Part shown: piece by piece, positions 54,621 to 63,787 of the stretch
How positions within the stretch are numbered: the first letter of the stretch is position 1
Layout of the letters: each line of letters begins with the position of its first letter
Notes under the pieces: model-generated
The model's input: the letters and a program-made list of their open reading frames with translations, nothing else
The model's database searches: none
What the model was told of the DNA's origin: nothing
Made by a program: the position numbers and the translations under genes
Assembly: GCA_037783545.1 (NCBI GenBank)
Contig: JBBELK010000383.1
Coordinates: forward strand, 434,001-498,000
Direction of reading: 5' to 3'
From: Henricia sp. BOLD:AAB3569
Taxonomy: Eukaryota > Echinodermata > Asteroidea > Spinulosida > Echinasteridae
DNA: 64,000 nt

Positions 54621-57095
54621 TGGTCAGATTTAACACCTTACATTTTCCCCCCATTTTGCTTGCTCCTGGACAAAATCACACAGGACCAAGTACCAGTTTG
54701 TCTTCTTATAGCACCTACGTGGAAAGCCCAACCGTGGTTTCCACAACTCCTCCACATGCTCATCGCCAATCCAATCAATCTACCAGAGGATTGTCTAGTG
54801 CCTCATCCGCAGCAGCCAATCCCCAACCTGCACCTGACCGCTTGGGTCATCTCAGGGAACAATGGAAAACAAAAGGCCTTTCAACTGAGGCTTCCAACCT
54901 CATTGCCAATTCATGGCGATCAAAAACTGAAAAACAGTATGAATTTGCATGGACAAATTGGATTGGTTGGTGTAATCAACGAAAAACCAATCCATTATCA
55001 CCTGTTATAGCGGATATTGTCAATTTCTTGGCCCATGAACAATCGGTTGGAAAATCGTATTCCACATTAAACACGTACAGGTCAGCCCTATCGTCGGCCC
55101 TACCCTTACGAAAATGTCCTGTGGTATTACCACAAAAAAATACCACAGGACATTACCACAGGACATTACCACAGAAATATTCCTGTGGTATTTTGGGACA
55201 TATACCACAAGAAGTTCCTGTGGTAAATTTCCTGTGGTAAAATTCCTGTGGTAAATTTCCTGCGGTAAAATTCCTGTAGTAAAATTCCCGTGGTGATATT
55301 CCTGTGATAAAAATCAAGTCAATCGTAATCTTACCAATTTTTTGTTTGATTTGTCCAACTTTAAGCTGCCAAACCAGACTATAAGGTCAGTTCAGCAGTG
55401 GTTCGGGGTTGAACCAGTGTTGTTCATTCTGTGCCCACAAGAACTACTGCAAAGAGCATTAACTTGGGTCGGAATGTTTAGTGCTCAAGACTTAAATGTT
55501 TACCAGGCCATTGGCCAAATGCAGCTATCTATCCATGGTTGGTCACGGGTAAAAACAAACATAAAACAAAAAAGAGGCCATTATGCTTTAAGTATGGCAT
55601 TATGCAAAATGTATTGATGCATATTTCTATTTGATAAATTAGTACAATTTCAATTCAGAACATAATACATTATGTATACATGGCATCCGACAATGTGCAT
55701 TACAGTAAATTGGTACATTGTGTTTCCGATTTGCATATTCATGTCCACTTGTTCCTGTGGTTCTTTTTGTGGTACTCTGTTCCTGTGGTACTCCGGTTCC
55801 TGTGGTACTCTGCTGTGGTACTCGTTCCTGTGGTACTCTGCTGTGGTACTCGGTTCCTGTGGTACTCGGTTCCTGTGGTACTCGGTTCCTGTGGTACTCG
55901 GTTCCTGTGGTACTCTGTTCCTGTGGTACTCTGTTCCTGTGGTACTCTGTTCCTGTGGTACTCTGTTCCTGTGGTACTCTGTTCCTGTGGTACTCTGTTC
56001 CTGTGGTACTCTGTTCCTGTGGTACTCTGTTCCTGTGGTACTCTGTTCCTGTGGTACTCTGTTCCTGTGGTAGTCGGTTCCTGTGGTAGTCGGTTCCTGT
56101 GGTAGTCGGTTCCTGTGGTAGTCGGTTCCTGTGGTAGTCGGTTCCTGTACGTGGTACTCGGTTCCTGTGGTAATTGATTCCTGTGGTACTCCTTTCTGTG
56201 GTAATCGGTTCCTGTTCTGGTTATGGTACATATGTGTACCTGTCGTAATGTTCCTGTGGTAATTCTAGTTTCATTCATTTTACAATAAAACGACAGAATG
56301 GGGTGTTCTGTGTTATTACTTTACCACAGAAATCATGTGGCACTCTGTTGGAATATTTTTCTTGTGGTTAATTGCTGTGGTATTTACATGTACCACAAGA
56401 ACACCACAGGACCAGGATATTTGGCATTGACATTACTACACAAACCTGTGTGGTACTCTTGTGATAATGTTTTTTCCTGTGGTATTTCTGTGGTATCTAT
56501 CTGTACCACAAGATTACCAGAGGATCAGGATATCTGGCATTGGCATTACCACACAAATCTGTGTGGTACCCTGTGGTAATTACATGTACCACAGCAGTAC
56601 AACAGGAATACCACAGGACATTTTCGTAAGGGTACCTTTAATTGAGGGGCACAAGGCTGGTCAACACCCTCTGGTTGTGCGGTTAATGAAAGGGGTATTT
56701 AATATTATACCTCCTAAACCTAAATATAACCAAACGTGGAACGTTTCTATTGTTCTAGATTACATTAATTATCTACCTCATAATATAGAGCTTTCGCTAC
56801 TAAGTCGGAGTAAGAAACTGTTAGCTCTGTTAGCATTGGTGTCCGCACAGCGAACCCAAACACTTGCGAGTATTGACCTCAAGTATCTTGAGTTTTCGGG
56901 TGATAGTTGTATAATATCAGTAATGGAAATCTTAAAAACTAATTCTCCTAAAAATGGTATATCTAACAATAAGATCGTTATCGCTAAGTTCAAGGAGAGC
57001 CCTAAACTTTGTGTACTCTCCACGCTGAAAGACTACATAAGTCGCACGGCAGATGTTAGAACAATAAATCAAGAGACAAAGCTATTCCTAGCATG
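54620..57095 (+). pseudogene. DIRS tyrosine recombinase, split by a TA element and C-terminally truncated
   Basis: The N-terminal core-binding part is at 54880-55102 (ANSWRSKTEKQYEFAWTNWI, SVGKSYSTLNTYRSALSS) and continues at 56635-57094 (GHKAGQHPLVVRLMKGVFNI, ALLALVSAQRTQTLASIDL with the first catalytic Arg, KLFLAC). Setting aside 55103-56632 and one TA copy, both halves are in the same frame. The H-x-x-R and Tyr catalytic residues are missing because the element stops at the gypsy gag junction. It overlaps the end of the RNase H frame, as usual in DIRS. Confidence 0.85.
55103..56632. mobile_element. 1,530-bp TA-flanked fold-back element rich in CCTGTGGTA repeats
   Basis: Perfect 26-bp TIRs start CCCTTACGAAAATGTCCTGT (left) and end ACAGGACATTTTCGTAAGGG (right), with TA at 55101-55102 and 56633-56634. 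It lies inside the DIRS recombinase. From 55745 to about 56250 it is a tandem array of a 16-bp unit, TTCCTGTGGTACTCTG with variants. Other parts carry CCTGTGGTA(A/T) in both orientations, and 56395-56575 holds a direct duplication of about 120 bp. The CCTGTGGTA core is part of the TIR itself. No transposase is present. A TA target with clean TIRs suggests a Tc1/mariner-type MITE. Confidence 0.88.
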
Positions 57096-58238
57096 CCGAG
57101 GTCGAGGATCAGGTTGTGTGTCAACAAATTTGGTATCACCTGCACCTTTGGTACTAGGCTTTGACCTACAGACTTTTGCCAAATGCCCGAGTTTACCACA
57201 TGCATTACACTTGTAGGTTTTGTACCAGCAAACTTTTGGATCATGATCCCCACCACACCGGTAACAATGCAGTGTACCTTTGGGTTTAAGTGCCACGTGG
57301 GCTGCCTTGACCCTTACCTAACGACCTTTGGTTTACTTTGGGTGTATAAACCTTGTTTACTGCAGAAACCCCGGTGTTTTTATAATTTAGCAAGCCTGCA
57401 TCCTTTGATGCCGTTTCGCAAGCAATCGCAAGAGACGAAACTCTGTCCAACGTGATGTCAGTTTCTGCACGTGTGGTCTAGTGGGTATCCAGCCGTGCTC
57501 GTGATCGGATGATTGGGGGTTCGAGCCCCACTCGTGCCAACGTGTTTGTGTCCGTGGGCAAGACACTTAATCCCAATTGCCTCGTCAACCCAAGCGATAT
57601 TTGGGGAGCTGTTAGGGGGGATGCCACAATCTAACTGCTGATAGGTTGTGCCCCTTGGCCGGGTAGCCACCTAGTTGAAGCGAAATGGTTCTAGTGATTT
57701 CCTGATGGCAGCGCTGATGTTAATGGCAACAGCGCCAGGAGTACCCTAGGGTAGACATGTGCGCTATACAAGTGTCCACCATTACATTATTACATTATTA
57801 GTAATCGTTTTTGAATTGCCTCCGAGTGCAATCCACACACAAGGCGGTCACGTAGAGCTCCGTTTAAGAAGTTTCCAAAATGACATCGGTGCGCCAGTCT
57901 ACGAAGCTCGGCAACATATTCGCTGATGCTTTCGTTCTGATGCTGATCCCTCTTATGGAATTTGAAACGTTCCGCGATAACCAACGGATTTGGTGAAAGA
58001 TGATCACCTATAATAGTTTTATCAGCTCATCATACGTCTTGCTGGCAGGGTCAGCTGGTGCCGCCAAACTCTTCAACAATTTGTAGGTTTTCGGGCCCGC
58101 TAAACTAATGAGTGCCGCAACTTTCTTATTTTCCCCAATGTCGTATACAAACGGGTACTGCTTTAAACGATCAGCATATGATGGCCAATCTTCCTGAGTC
58201 TCGTCATATGGCTCCATTATTCCCAAAAATCCAGCCAT
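57069..58238 (-). pseudogene. Ty3/gypsy gag with two CCHC knuckles, interrupted by a SINE
   Basis: ATG at 58238: MAGFLGIMEPYDETQEDWPS, then ISLAGPKTYKLLKSLAAPAD. A frameshift near 58005 precedes RFKFHKRDQHQNESISEYVA and CHFGNFLNGALRDRLVCGL. The tRNA SINE at 57474-57790 interrupts. Beyond it come the zinc knuckles CYRCGGDHDPKVC and CNACGKLGHLAKVC, and then the DIRS junction near 57095. Gag coats the RNA in the particle. The gene is dead. Confidence 0.85.
57474..57790 (+). mobile_element. tRNA-derived SINE inserted in gypsy gag
   Basis: A box TGGTCTAGTGG at 57474-57484 and B box GGTTCGAGCCCC near 57519-57530, spaced as in tRNA. A conserved central part with GTGGGCAAGACACTTAATCC follows, then a (CATTATTA)-type tail at 57782-57800. 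Gypsy gag frames flank it on both sides. It is a different family from S1 and S2. Confidence 0.82.
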
Positions 58239-58429
58239 GGTGAAGCAATGTCGAAGGCAATGTGACGATTAAATGACAACAATGTACATGTACTCTCCGT
58301 ATACGCTGCACGTACACGCAAACACAGCATGCAGTTTACACTTAAACGTTAGTTCCGCACAAAATTTGTCTCTGCTTGTTTAGCGAAATTTCTCCTCGAC
58401 ACAGAACAAATAACTGCTACCGAGTAATC

Positions 58430-58446
58430 CCGTCCTTCGTCGCCAC
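58430..58446 (-). promoter_or_regulatory. Ty3/gypsy primer-binding site
   Basis: TGGCGACGAAGGACGGG on the - strand, one base inside the 5' LTR end (...AAACACAACA). The leading TGG matches the CCA end of a tRNA. The tRNA species was not determined. Confidence 0.6.
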
Positions 58447-58605
58447 TGTTGTGTTTCCTGCTGCTAATCTGACATGAATTATTGTTACTACACAAAGACC
58501 TTTTCTGGAGCTAAGACAACATATTTATTCTCAGGATCAACGCTATATTGTTACTCACTCAATGCGCCGAATGCACTGTTGCATTGTGGGTACATACACA
58601 CTGTT
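58447..58605 (-). repeat. Ty3/gypsy 5' LTR, truncated at its outer end
   Basis: Matches 42032-42190 with a handful of differences. The match stops at CACACTGTT, so about 33 bp of the LTR and the target duplication on this side are lost. Confidence 0.78.
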
Positions 58606-59165
58606 TTTCGAGCCTGCAATTGGCTTCTTTCACGGTTTCGTTGAAAAGCAGGTTCTATACTTGCAAACGATCATGTCCAACAACGGATCACAAAAAGAAC
58701 GTCACAGGAACTGAAATATTAAAAGCCGGTAGCCCAAGGTGGAAAACATCCCCAGCACTGTAGGCAGACGTGCTGAAAGACAACTTCTGGGGCGTTTTCT
58801 TGAGGCCATGGGGAGTTGTCCTTTGCGGACATGTTTTCGCTTGCCGAAAATTAGTCCAACAACTAACACATGGTATTTATGCAAGCTTCAGTGCAAGGCC
58901 GAGGCTAGAGCTGTCGGCTGACTTCAAGGGGTTGACTGGAGTAAATTTCTATTTAATAGACTTATAAAATGACCTCTTGTTTAATTCTTATTTTTCTATT
59001 AGCAGTTTGTATGTCTTTTATGTTCATATTTAAATATTTATTATTCAGGTAAATGTTATACCGTATTTGTAATTTTTTAAATATAATTTGACTCTAAAAT
59101 CACGAAATTAATTTTCCTAAATTTGGAATCCGACGTATACGAGTCATTCCATGAACATTTCCACT
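58606..59165. other. Intergenic, nothing recognised
   Basis: Short ORFs only. GAAAACATCCCCAGCACTG and following sequence have no recognised homology by eye. Confidence 0.45.
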
Positions 59166-59189
59166 TTTTTTTTACAGTGACGGCAACAA

Positions 59190-59510
59190 ATTTTCATAAT
59201 TTGCATATTTGTCAGCTGATTTGCATAATTTGCATAATTCTCTAAACACTTAATTTAAAAAAATGTTTATCATGTTCTCTGGCCATGGCCATAAATACGT
59301 AATTTACACATGTACATCGCTTTGAACAGATACCTACGTACAAAGTTGTATTGTAAAACGATTTTCCTAATGGTGGCCGCTAATTTGCATAATTTGCATA
59401 TTTGTGTTCACACTATTAATTTAGAAACATGTTTATCGTGTACTGTGACCATGCAAACACAGGTTTAGACCTTTTCCTAATGGTGGCAGATAATTTGCAT
59501 ATTATGCAAA
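59190..59510. repeat. Imperfect tandem repeat with ATTTGCAT motifs
   Basis: TAATTTGCATAATTTGCATA recurs at about 59190-59240, 59390 and 59490 (partial). The associated TTTAATT..AAAACATGTTTATC(G/A)TGT, GACCATG and CCTAATGGTGGC segments give units of about 100-180 bp. ATTTGCAT is also the POU octamer, but here it is simply part of the repeat. Confidence 0.65.
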
Positions 59511-60605
59511 TTTGACACCTTTCCACCAAATATATTTTGGTAGACTTTTAGTATGATGTTCGGGAGACTTTACTGAAATGCATAGCACTTAAAAAAATTA
59601 TGTTGCAATTTATGGTGGGTGTAACCCTAATTTGACTGGACTACTAGTAAAAATTAGCCCAAAAAGCCGGTGTGTTCATTTAATCGTTGATGGAAAACTG
59701 TCAGTACACTCGTTCGATTGCACAGTTGCTTTAGAATTTGACCTAACCCCGTTGTTTTCATGGAATTTTACAAAAAAAATTACTCCGTCAAAACGCAGAA
59801 ATTCAAAATAAAAAAAAAGGAATCTAGCATACAATAAAAATGGAAAATTTGGGGATCTGATGGGATGATGTAGCCAAGTGACTGACACGGAGAAAAGGGT
59901 AGAACCTTTTTTGATCAGTTTATTCAAACATTGTCACATTTTATTATTTTTTTTAATGCAGTAAACATTTCCAATCACCCATGACATGTACCATTTCAAA
60001 CCTTGCATAGGCTTATTTTCACACAAAAAGGCCCATAAAGTGACATTTTGGAAGTTTTTTTTCGGAACAGCTAGATATAGCTTTTGGAACATCAATTGAA
60101 TAACATATTAAAACCACATTAAAGTCAAGACTCTAGAAGTATACATGTAGTTTGTTCCTTTTTAAAATGTAACACTTTTTTTGCATTGTAAAAGTGTACC
60201 CGTGATTGTTTGCCAGGTTACGAACCATAGTTAATATATCACATTATGAACATTTTAAAAACAATGACAAGGTGCCATTATGTACTTGGGCCATTACGGT
60301 TCATTTACTTCAAAATGGCAGTTTTTCCCTTAACATTAAAATTATTTATTTATTTTTATTTACTATAATGTGAGGTGTATTATGTCCAAATAAGGAATAT
60401 TATGTCTACTGTCTTGATTTGGGATCTTTTGTCATGGATTTCAGCTACATGAACCAGTATTTTCACATGAACATTAATTTTTCGAAATACGGGCACCAGA
60501 CGCTACATTTTGGTGTACAGTTCATACCTTCACCCATTTGACAGGAGCATTCTCCCATTTCAAGAGCACTTTTTCACCTTTGGCCTACGGCCTAATGGTG
60601 TCTTC
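59511..60605. other. Intergenic, nothing recognised
   Basis: AT-rich. No ORF, splice-bounded exon or repeat partner supported. Confidence 0.45.
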
Positions 60606-60972
60606 GCCGGAGGAAATCTGCTCAATGGTGTTGAGAACTGCTGCAGCCGAGCTTTCCTGTGGGTTTGCTTGAAGTAGCTCCTCAACGGCCTTGTCGCCGA
60701 CGATCGATCCGTCGCTCGCTTGAAGACACCATCACGTAGTCGCTCGTCTTCGGTCGCTCAGCAGGTCTGCTCTCCATGGTGGACAACACTGTTGACTGTA
60801 ACGTTCCCATTGCTTCAGCAATGGTGGCCATCTGATCCTGCAGCGCGGATAATTCCTCCCGGCTGACTTCATCAGTTGTCTTGGTACTTTTGCTTTTCGG
60901 CTTGGCCGAGGACTTTGGCACCGGCGGATTGCCGCCAGCTGCCACGGAGCCCGAAGTAGATGACAGGTGCAA
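60606..60972 (-). pseudogene. Gag-like N-terminal fragment of a retroelement (tentative)
   Basis: The - strand frame encodes a Ser/Pro/Lys-rich leader (NPPVPKSSAKPKSKSTK), then a heptad-like REELSALQDQMATIAEAMGT. After a frame change it continues with AVEELLQANPQESSAAAVLN up to a stop near 60600. The layout resembles the N-terminal part of gag in DIRS-like or other retroelements, but no diagnostic motif is present. It could also be a host exon remnant. Confidence 0.3.
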
Positions 60973-60979
60973 TCTCTCA

Positions 60980-61595
60980 GGTCGTAGGTGCTATGTGACG
61001 ATGAGGTAGAATTACCTATTTTTGTATGGAAGGTGATACGTACGTTCTCTCTTACGACTGATGCACCTGCATGAGATAGATTAGTATTGATGCCAGACCG
61101 AATTTACTGTTGGACGTCGCGATCCCCACACTAAGCACTGTTCAATTCAGCCGCCAGAGGGCGTACCTATACACTCGCGACGTGAACTCGACGTGAAATT
61201 CGGTCTTGATTAAGGTGGGTTCACGCTGCACTATTTTCATCCGTTACATCCGACTCTTATGTACAGAAATGTTTTTGTTTGCTGCCATGACCATTGAAAG
61301 AGAGACAGAAATCTAAATCAATAGTTGGTACACAACATCTCAGTGCCACACAAGCAACTCTGAGACAAAAGTAAGCCAAGAAACGGAACCACTTGAGAGA
61401 GAGAGAGGGGGGGGGGGGTGGGGGGGGGAGAAAAATGGGTGATTGGCAGTGGTGTGATTCCATCATCTAAAAGAAATGGAAAACGGACAACTAATAATGT
61501 TCGGTTTAAGTGAAAAACACGATACAGATATGCAAGTTTGCAGGAAAAAAATCCAGTTGTGCCGCTTACCAACATTTTCCCAGGGAAATAAACAC
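60980..61595. other. Intergenic with a GA/G-rich tract
   Basis: No gene supported. 61393-61430 is (GA)n followed by long G-runs. Confidence 0.5.
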
Positions 61596-61597
61596 TT

Positions 61598-61830
61598 TTG
61601 TTCGTGCGGTCACGTGATAAACAGTGGCAGCGACTCAGCAGTAGTCACACAATGGCCCGTAATCAGCTCTCTATTGTTCAGCGAACGCGGGCCGGGTTGG
61701 ACATTGCCAATTATCTATCGTATGGCCAGACAAGTTGAATGGTTTGCTTGTTCACTGAAAACCGTGCAACGGTGTATCGTTTATGTACCGTTTCCCGGTA
61801 TACAGACCGTTTCTATTTTGACCTCACGCA
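61598..61830 (+). mobile_element. Tc1-like transposase HTH fragment, copy 2
   Basis: The better-preserved partner of 22206-22470, same orientation. From the ATG near 61650 the frame reads MARNQLSIVQRTRAGLDIAN then LSYGQTS before a stop. It continues after it with LFTENRATVYRL. This is the N-terminal HTH region of a Tc1-type transposase; the catalytic domain is absent. Confidence 0.6.
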
Positions 61831-62056
61831 TTAACAGTTTCAAGTCAACTGCCTTAGCTCAGCCTTCCAGTGTCTACAAATTTCAAATATCATCAGAAGT
61901 TTGAGAAATATTTTCTTGCTTTTTCCAGCATCCACGAATGTGTCGGTGAACATGTCAGTGTTTTGAGCATAACATTAGCTGTAGGCCCAACCTAAAATCC
62001 ATATATTTTTGGACATCACCGCAAAAGCCAATTATTTATTATTGTTCACTTGGCAG

Positions 62057-62164
62057 GAACGGCAGACTGCTCTTTATAATGGCCCTGGTGGCAGCACTTT
62101 CTCTAACGGCTTTGAGAGTGTCCTTCAACCCAACATTAACAACGCTCTACAGAAGAACAACAGG
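62057..62164 (+). CDS. ST6GalNAc-like gene 2, exon 1 (signal anchor)
   Basis: Acceptor-like ...TTCACTTGGCAG before it, donor GTAAGA after it, exit carry of 2 nt. ATG at 62079-62081 gives a short cytosolic tail directly followed by a hydrophobic stretch. An in-frame extension upstream of ATG exists, so the true start could lie in an earlier exon. Confidence 0.55.
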
Positions 62165-63571
62165 GTAAGAATAGAATACGCATGCAATTTTGCAAGTCGT
62201 GACTCATGGCCTCCCCGCTTTGAATTGACATGTAAGATGACTTGCAATGTGAGGTCACTTCTGAGGCGACCTGTGAGAGTTTGTGAGGTTGGTATAGTAA
62301 GGTGCTTGTATGGCGGCCTCTCCGCCTCCAAGGTGGTTTGTGGGGTAATTTGTGAGGTGGAACGCGTCTCCGGTTACACTACTATGACCATGCTGTCTTG
62401 CAACATATTGATTTATATTTTTCAGATCCTTCTTGAAGGATGTTCGGCACCTTTTGCACTTCAGTAGACGTGTGCCAGTAAAATACACCAACTACCTCGG
62501 TAGTTTATCACTTGCATACACAACCCCAAAGGTGATGGACAGCGTGACTAATTCAACGGCTGCGACAATCCGAGATACAACAGAAGTCCAAAGGACGCTC
62601 ACTGCTGCAGACAGGAGCTTTATAACTCAAGCCGAGGAACGCCTGAGTGATTTACCGAGCAACTATGCCAAAGCGTTGGAAGGAATCGTACGGCGCATCG
62701 AAGGGAGAATTAAGAGCAATCAGAGCTGGCGCAAGAACGAAACGCAAAGTGCTCTCGATATGCAATTTACTCATTACATGGTAGAAAGATAGTTGTTTTC
62801 TCCCTCTATGGTCCGAGTAACTTCAATCCCCACATAGTTATTTGTCATTTTTAACAATTGGATATGATCCAGCAAAGTACATGTAGTTCACCACTCAGCA
62901 AAACATATTTCATTCTCAAAAAGTTAAAACATACCGGACAAACGGCGAACATGCTTGCAGAGACACAACCACAGATATACGATTAAGGTGCCCTGTTTAA
63001 GTCTGGATAAACGGTGAAGTTTTTTGCCCAATTCCAAAATATGGGAACGACAATACCATCTCTTTAAATTTAACAGTAACTTGAACCTTGAAACTTTGAT
63101 CTAGTATCTGTACTTGATGGCAAGTGTATCATATTCGTCGGCATTTTTTTTCAGTTAAGGTGCGGGAGTCCTACTTTGCCAAACCATGTCCACATGTTAA
63201 AAAGTCGGGATGTGTAGGAACGAGTCGTTCCTATAATGAATTTGACAAGCAGAACAACTTTAGACGAAATAAATCTAGTTTTTGCAGATTTAGGGGATTA
63301 TCCCGGCCACGTTTGACACTTATTACCCTGGCTGATGACACAATAGTTACTCCCCTACAGCTTGGCTCTTAACTACAATCTTTTGATCCCTATCTCATTA
63401 AGAAATGTCCATCATCGGTGCGATGGAAGATCATATCTGATCCTTTCACAAGAGGCAAGTTTGTACCGGAGACACCCATCTTAGCGTGGAGTGACCACTT
63501 CAATGAGGAGGAACACGCTCGGTTATCCCAGTACCTCGGTATCTTCGGTTGGAAAGATATAAGCGAAAATG
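62057..63571 (+). CDS. ST6GalNAc-like sialyltransferase (gene 2), 5' part: three exons
   Basis: A paralogue of gene 1, running off the right edge. Exon 1 (62057-62164) has a candidate start ATG at 62079 and encodes LLFIMALVAALSLTALRVSF, a signal-anchor segment fitting a type II Golgi protein. Exon 2 (62426-62780) encodes the stem. Exon 3 (63403-63571) encodes [21 protein letters not shown] and GIFGWKDI, aligning with gene 1 exon a, including start context and exit phase. Phases agree across the junctions (2, then 0). The motif L exon is not in the window. Exons 1 and 2 are assigned by phase and position rather than by clear homology. Confidence 0.7.
62426..62780 (+). CDS. ST6GalNAc-like gene 2, exon 2 (stem)
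   Basis: Acceptor ...TATATTTTTCAG, entry phase 2. Encodes FLKDVRHLLHFSRRVPVKYT, N-glycosylation sites NST and NQS, and a Glu/Arg-rich helical stretch (ITQAEERLSDLPSNYAKALE). The proposed donor is ATG|GTAGAA at 62781, which gives phase 0 for exon 3. If it is not used, the frame meets TAG at 62790-62792. The open frame of about 118 codons makes it likely coding. Confidence 0.55.
62793..63402. other. Intron of gene 2, nothing else recognised
   Basis: An ORF at 63124-63372 lies here but is out of phase with the sialyltransferase and has no homology I recognise. Confidence 0.45.
63403..63571 (+). CDS. ST6GalNAc-like gene 2, exon 3
   Basis: Starts after ...CTCATTAAG and ends before GTAAGG with a 1-nt carry; 169 nt, exactly the length of gene 1 exon a. 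Encodes [39 protein letters not shown] and YLGIFGWKDISEN. Confidence 0.85.
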
Positions 63572-63787
63572 GTAAGGGGCATTAGCTTTTTTTTTTTTTA
63601 AGTGCACTATGCAACAGAATTGAAAGATCAGACTTCCCCCTCAAAACGTGCAGGCACAAGAGTTATCCCTTAAAGGCAGAACACATGATTGGTAAACCGT
63701 TAGAAATATCTCCCTGTGTGATTGAAGATATGAATGATGAAAACCAACCTGAGCAAAAATCAGCTCTGTACTTGGTCTCTCACTCAC

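Larger units (their letters stand above)
51738..57095 (+). mobile_element. DIRS-like tyrosine-recombinase retrotransposon, 3'-truncated
   Basis: Order on + is 5' noncoding with a TATA-like TGTATATAAG (51776), gag, RT, RNase H and, in an overlapping frame, tyrosine recombinase, which is the DIRS arrangement. The right end stops inside the recombinase at about 57095 and abuts gypsy gag, so the terminal repeats and internal complementary region are missing. The recombinase is split by the 1,530-bp TA element. The left boundary coincides with the BEL target site, so the original left end is not certain. Confidence 0.8.
42032..58605 (-). mobile_element. Ty3/gypsy retrotransposon, split by BEL and DIRS elements
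   Basis: The two LTR copies at 42032-42223 and 58447-58605 are about 96% alike in their shared part and lie in the same orientation. In element order (- strand) they enclose PBS (58446-58430), gag (58238-57095) and integrase (43817-42630). Protease, RT and RNase H are absent. Their place is taken by BEL (43936-51732) and a truncated DIRS element (51738-57095). The right-hand (5') LTR lacks about 33 bp at its outer end. The integrase type and short LTRs suggest a Mag/CsRn1-like group; that is an inference. Confidence 0.75.

Noticed and set aside
55650-56278. Long overlapping ORFs on both strands (Cys/Trp-rich on +, Thr/Tyr/Arg-rich on -)
   Set aside because: They are open only because the 16-bp CCTGTGGTA repeat has no stop in any frame; the repeated peptide is the same in every frame. 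Not a gene.
57474-57545. Possible tRNA gene (good A and B boxes)
   Set aside because: The acceptor stem does not close and a SINE core and tail follow, so it is a tRNA-derived SINE.
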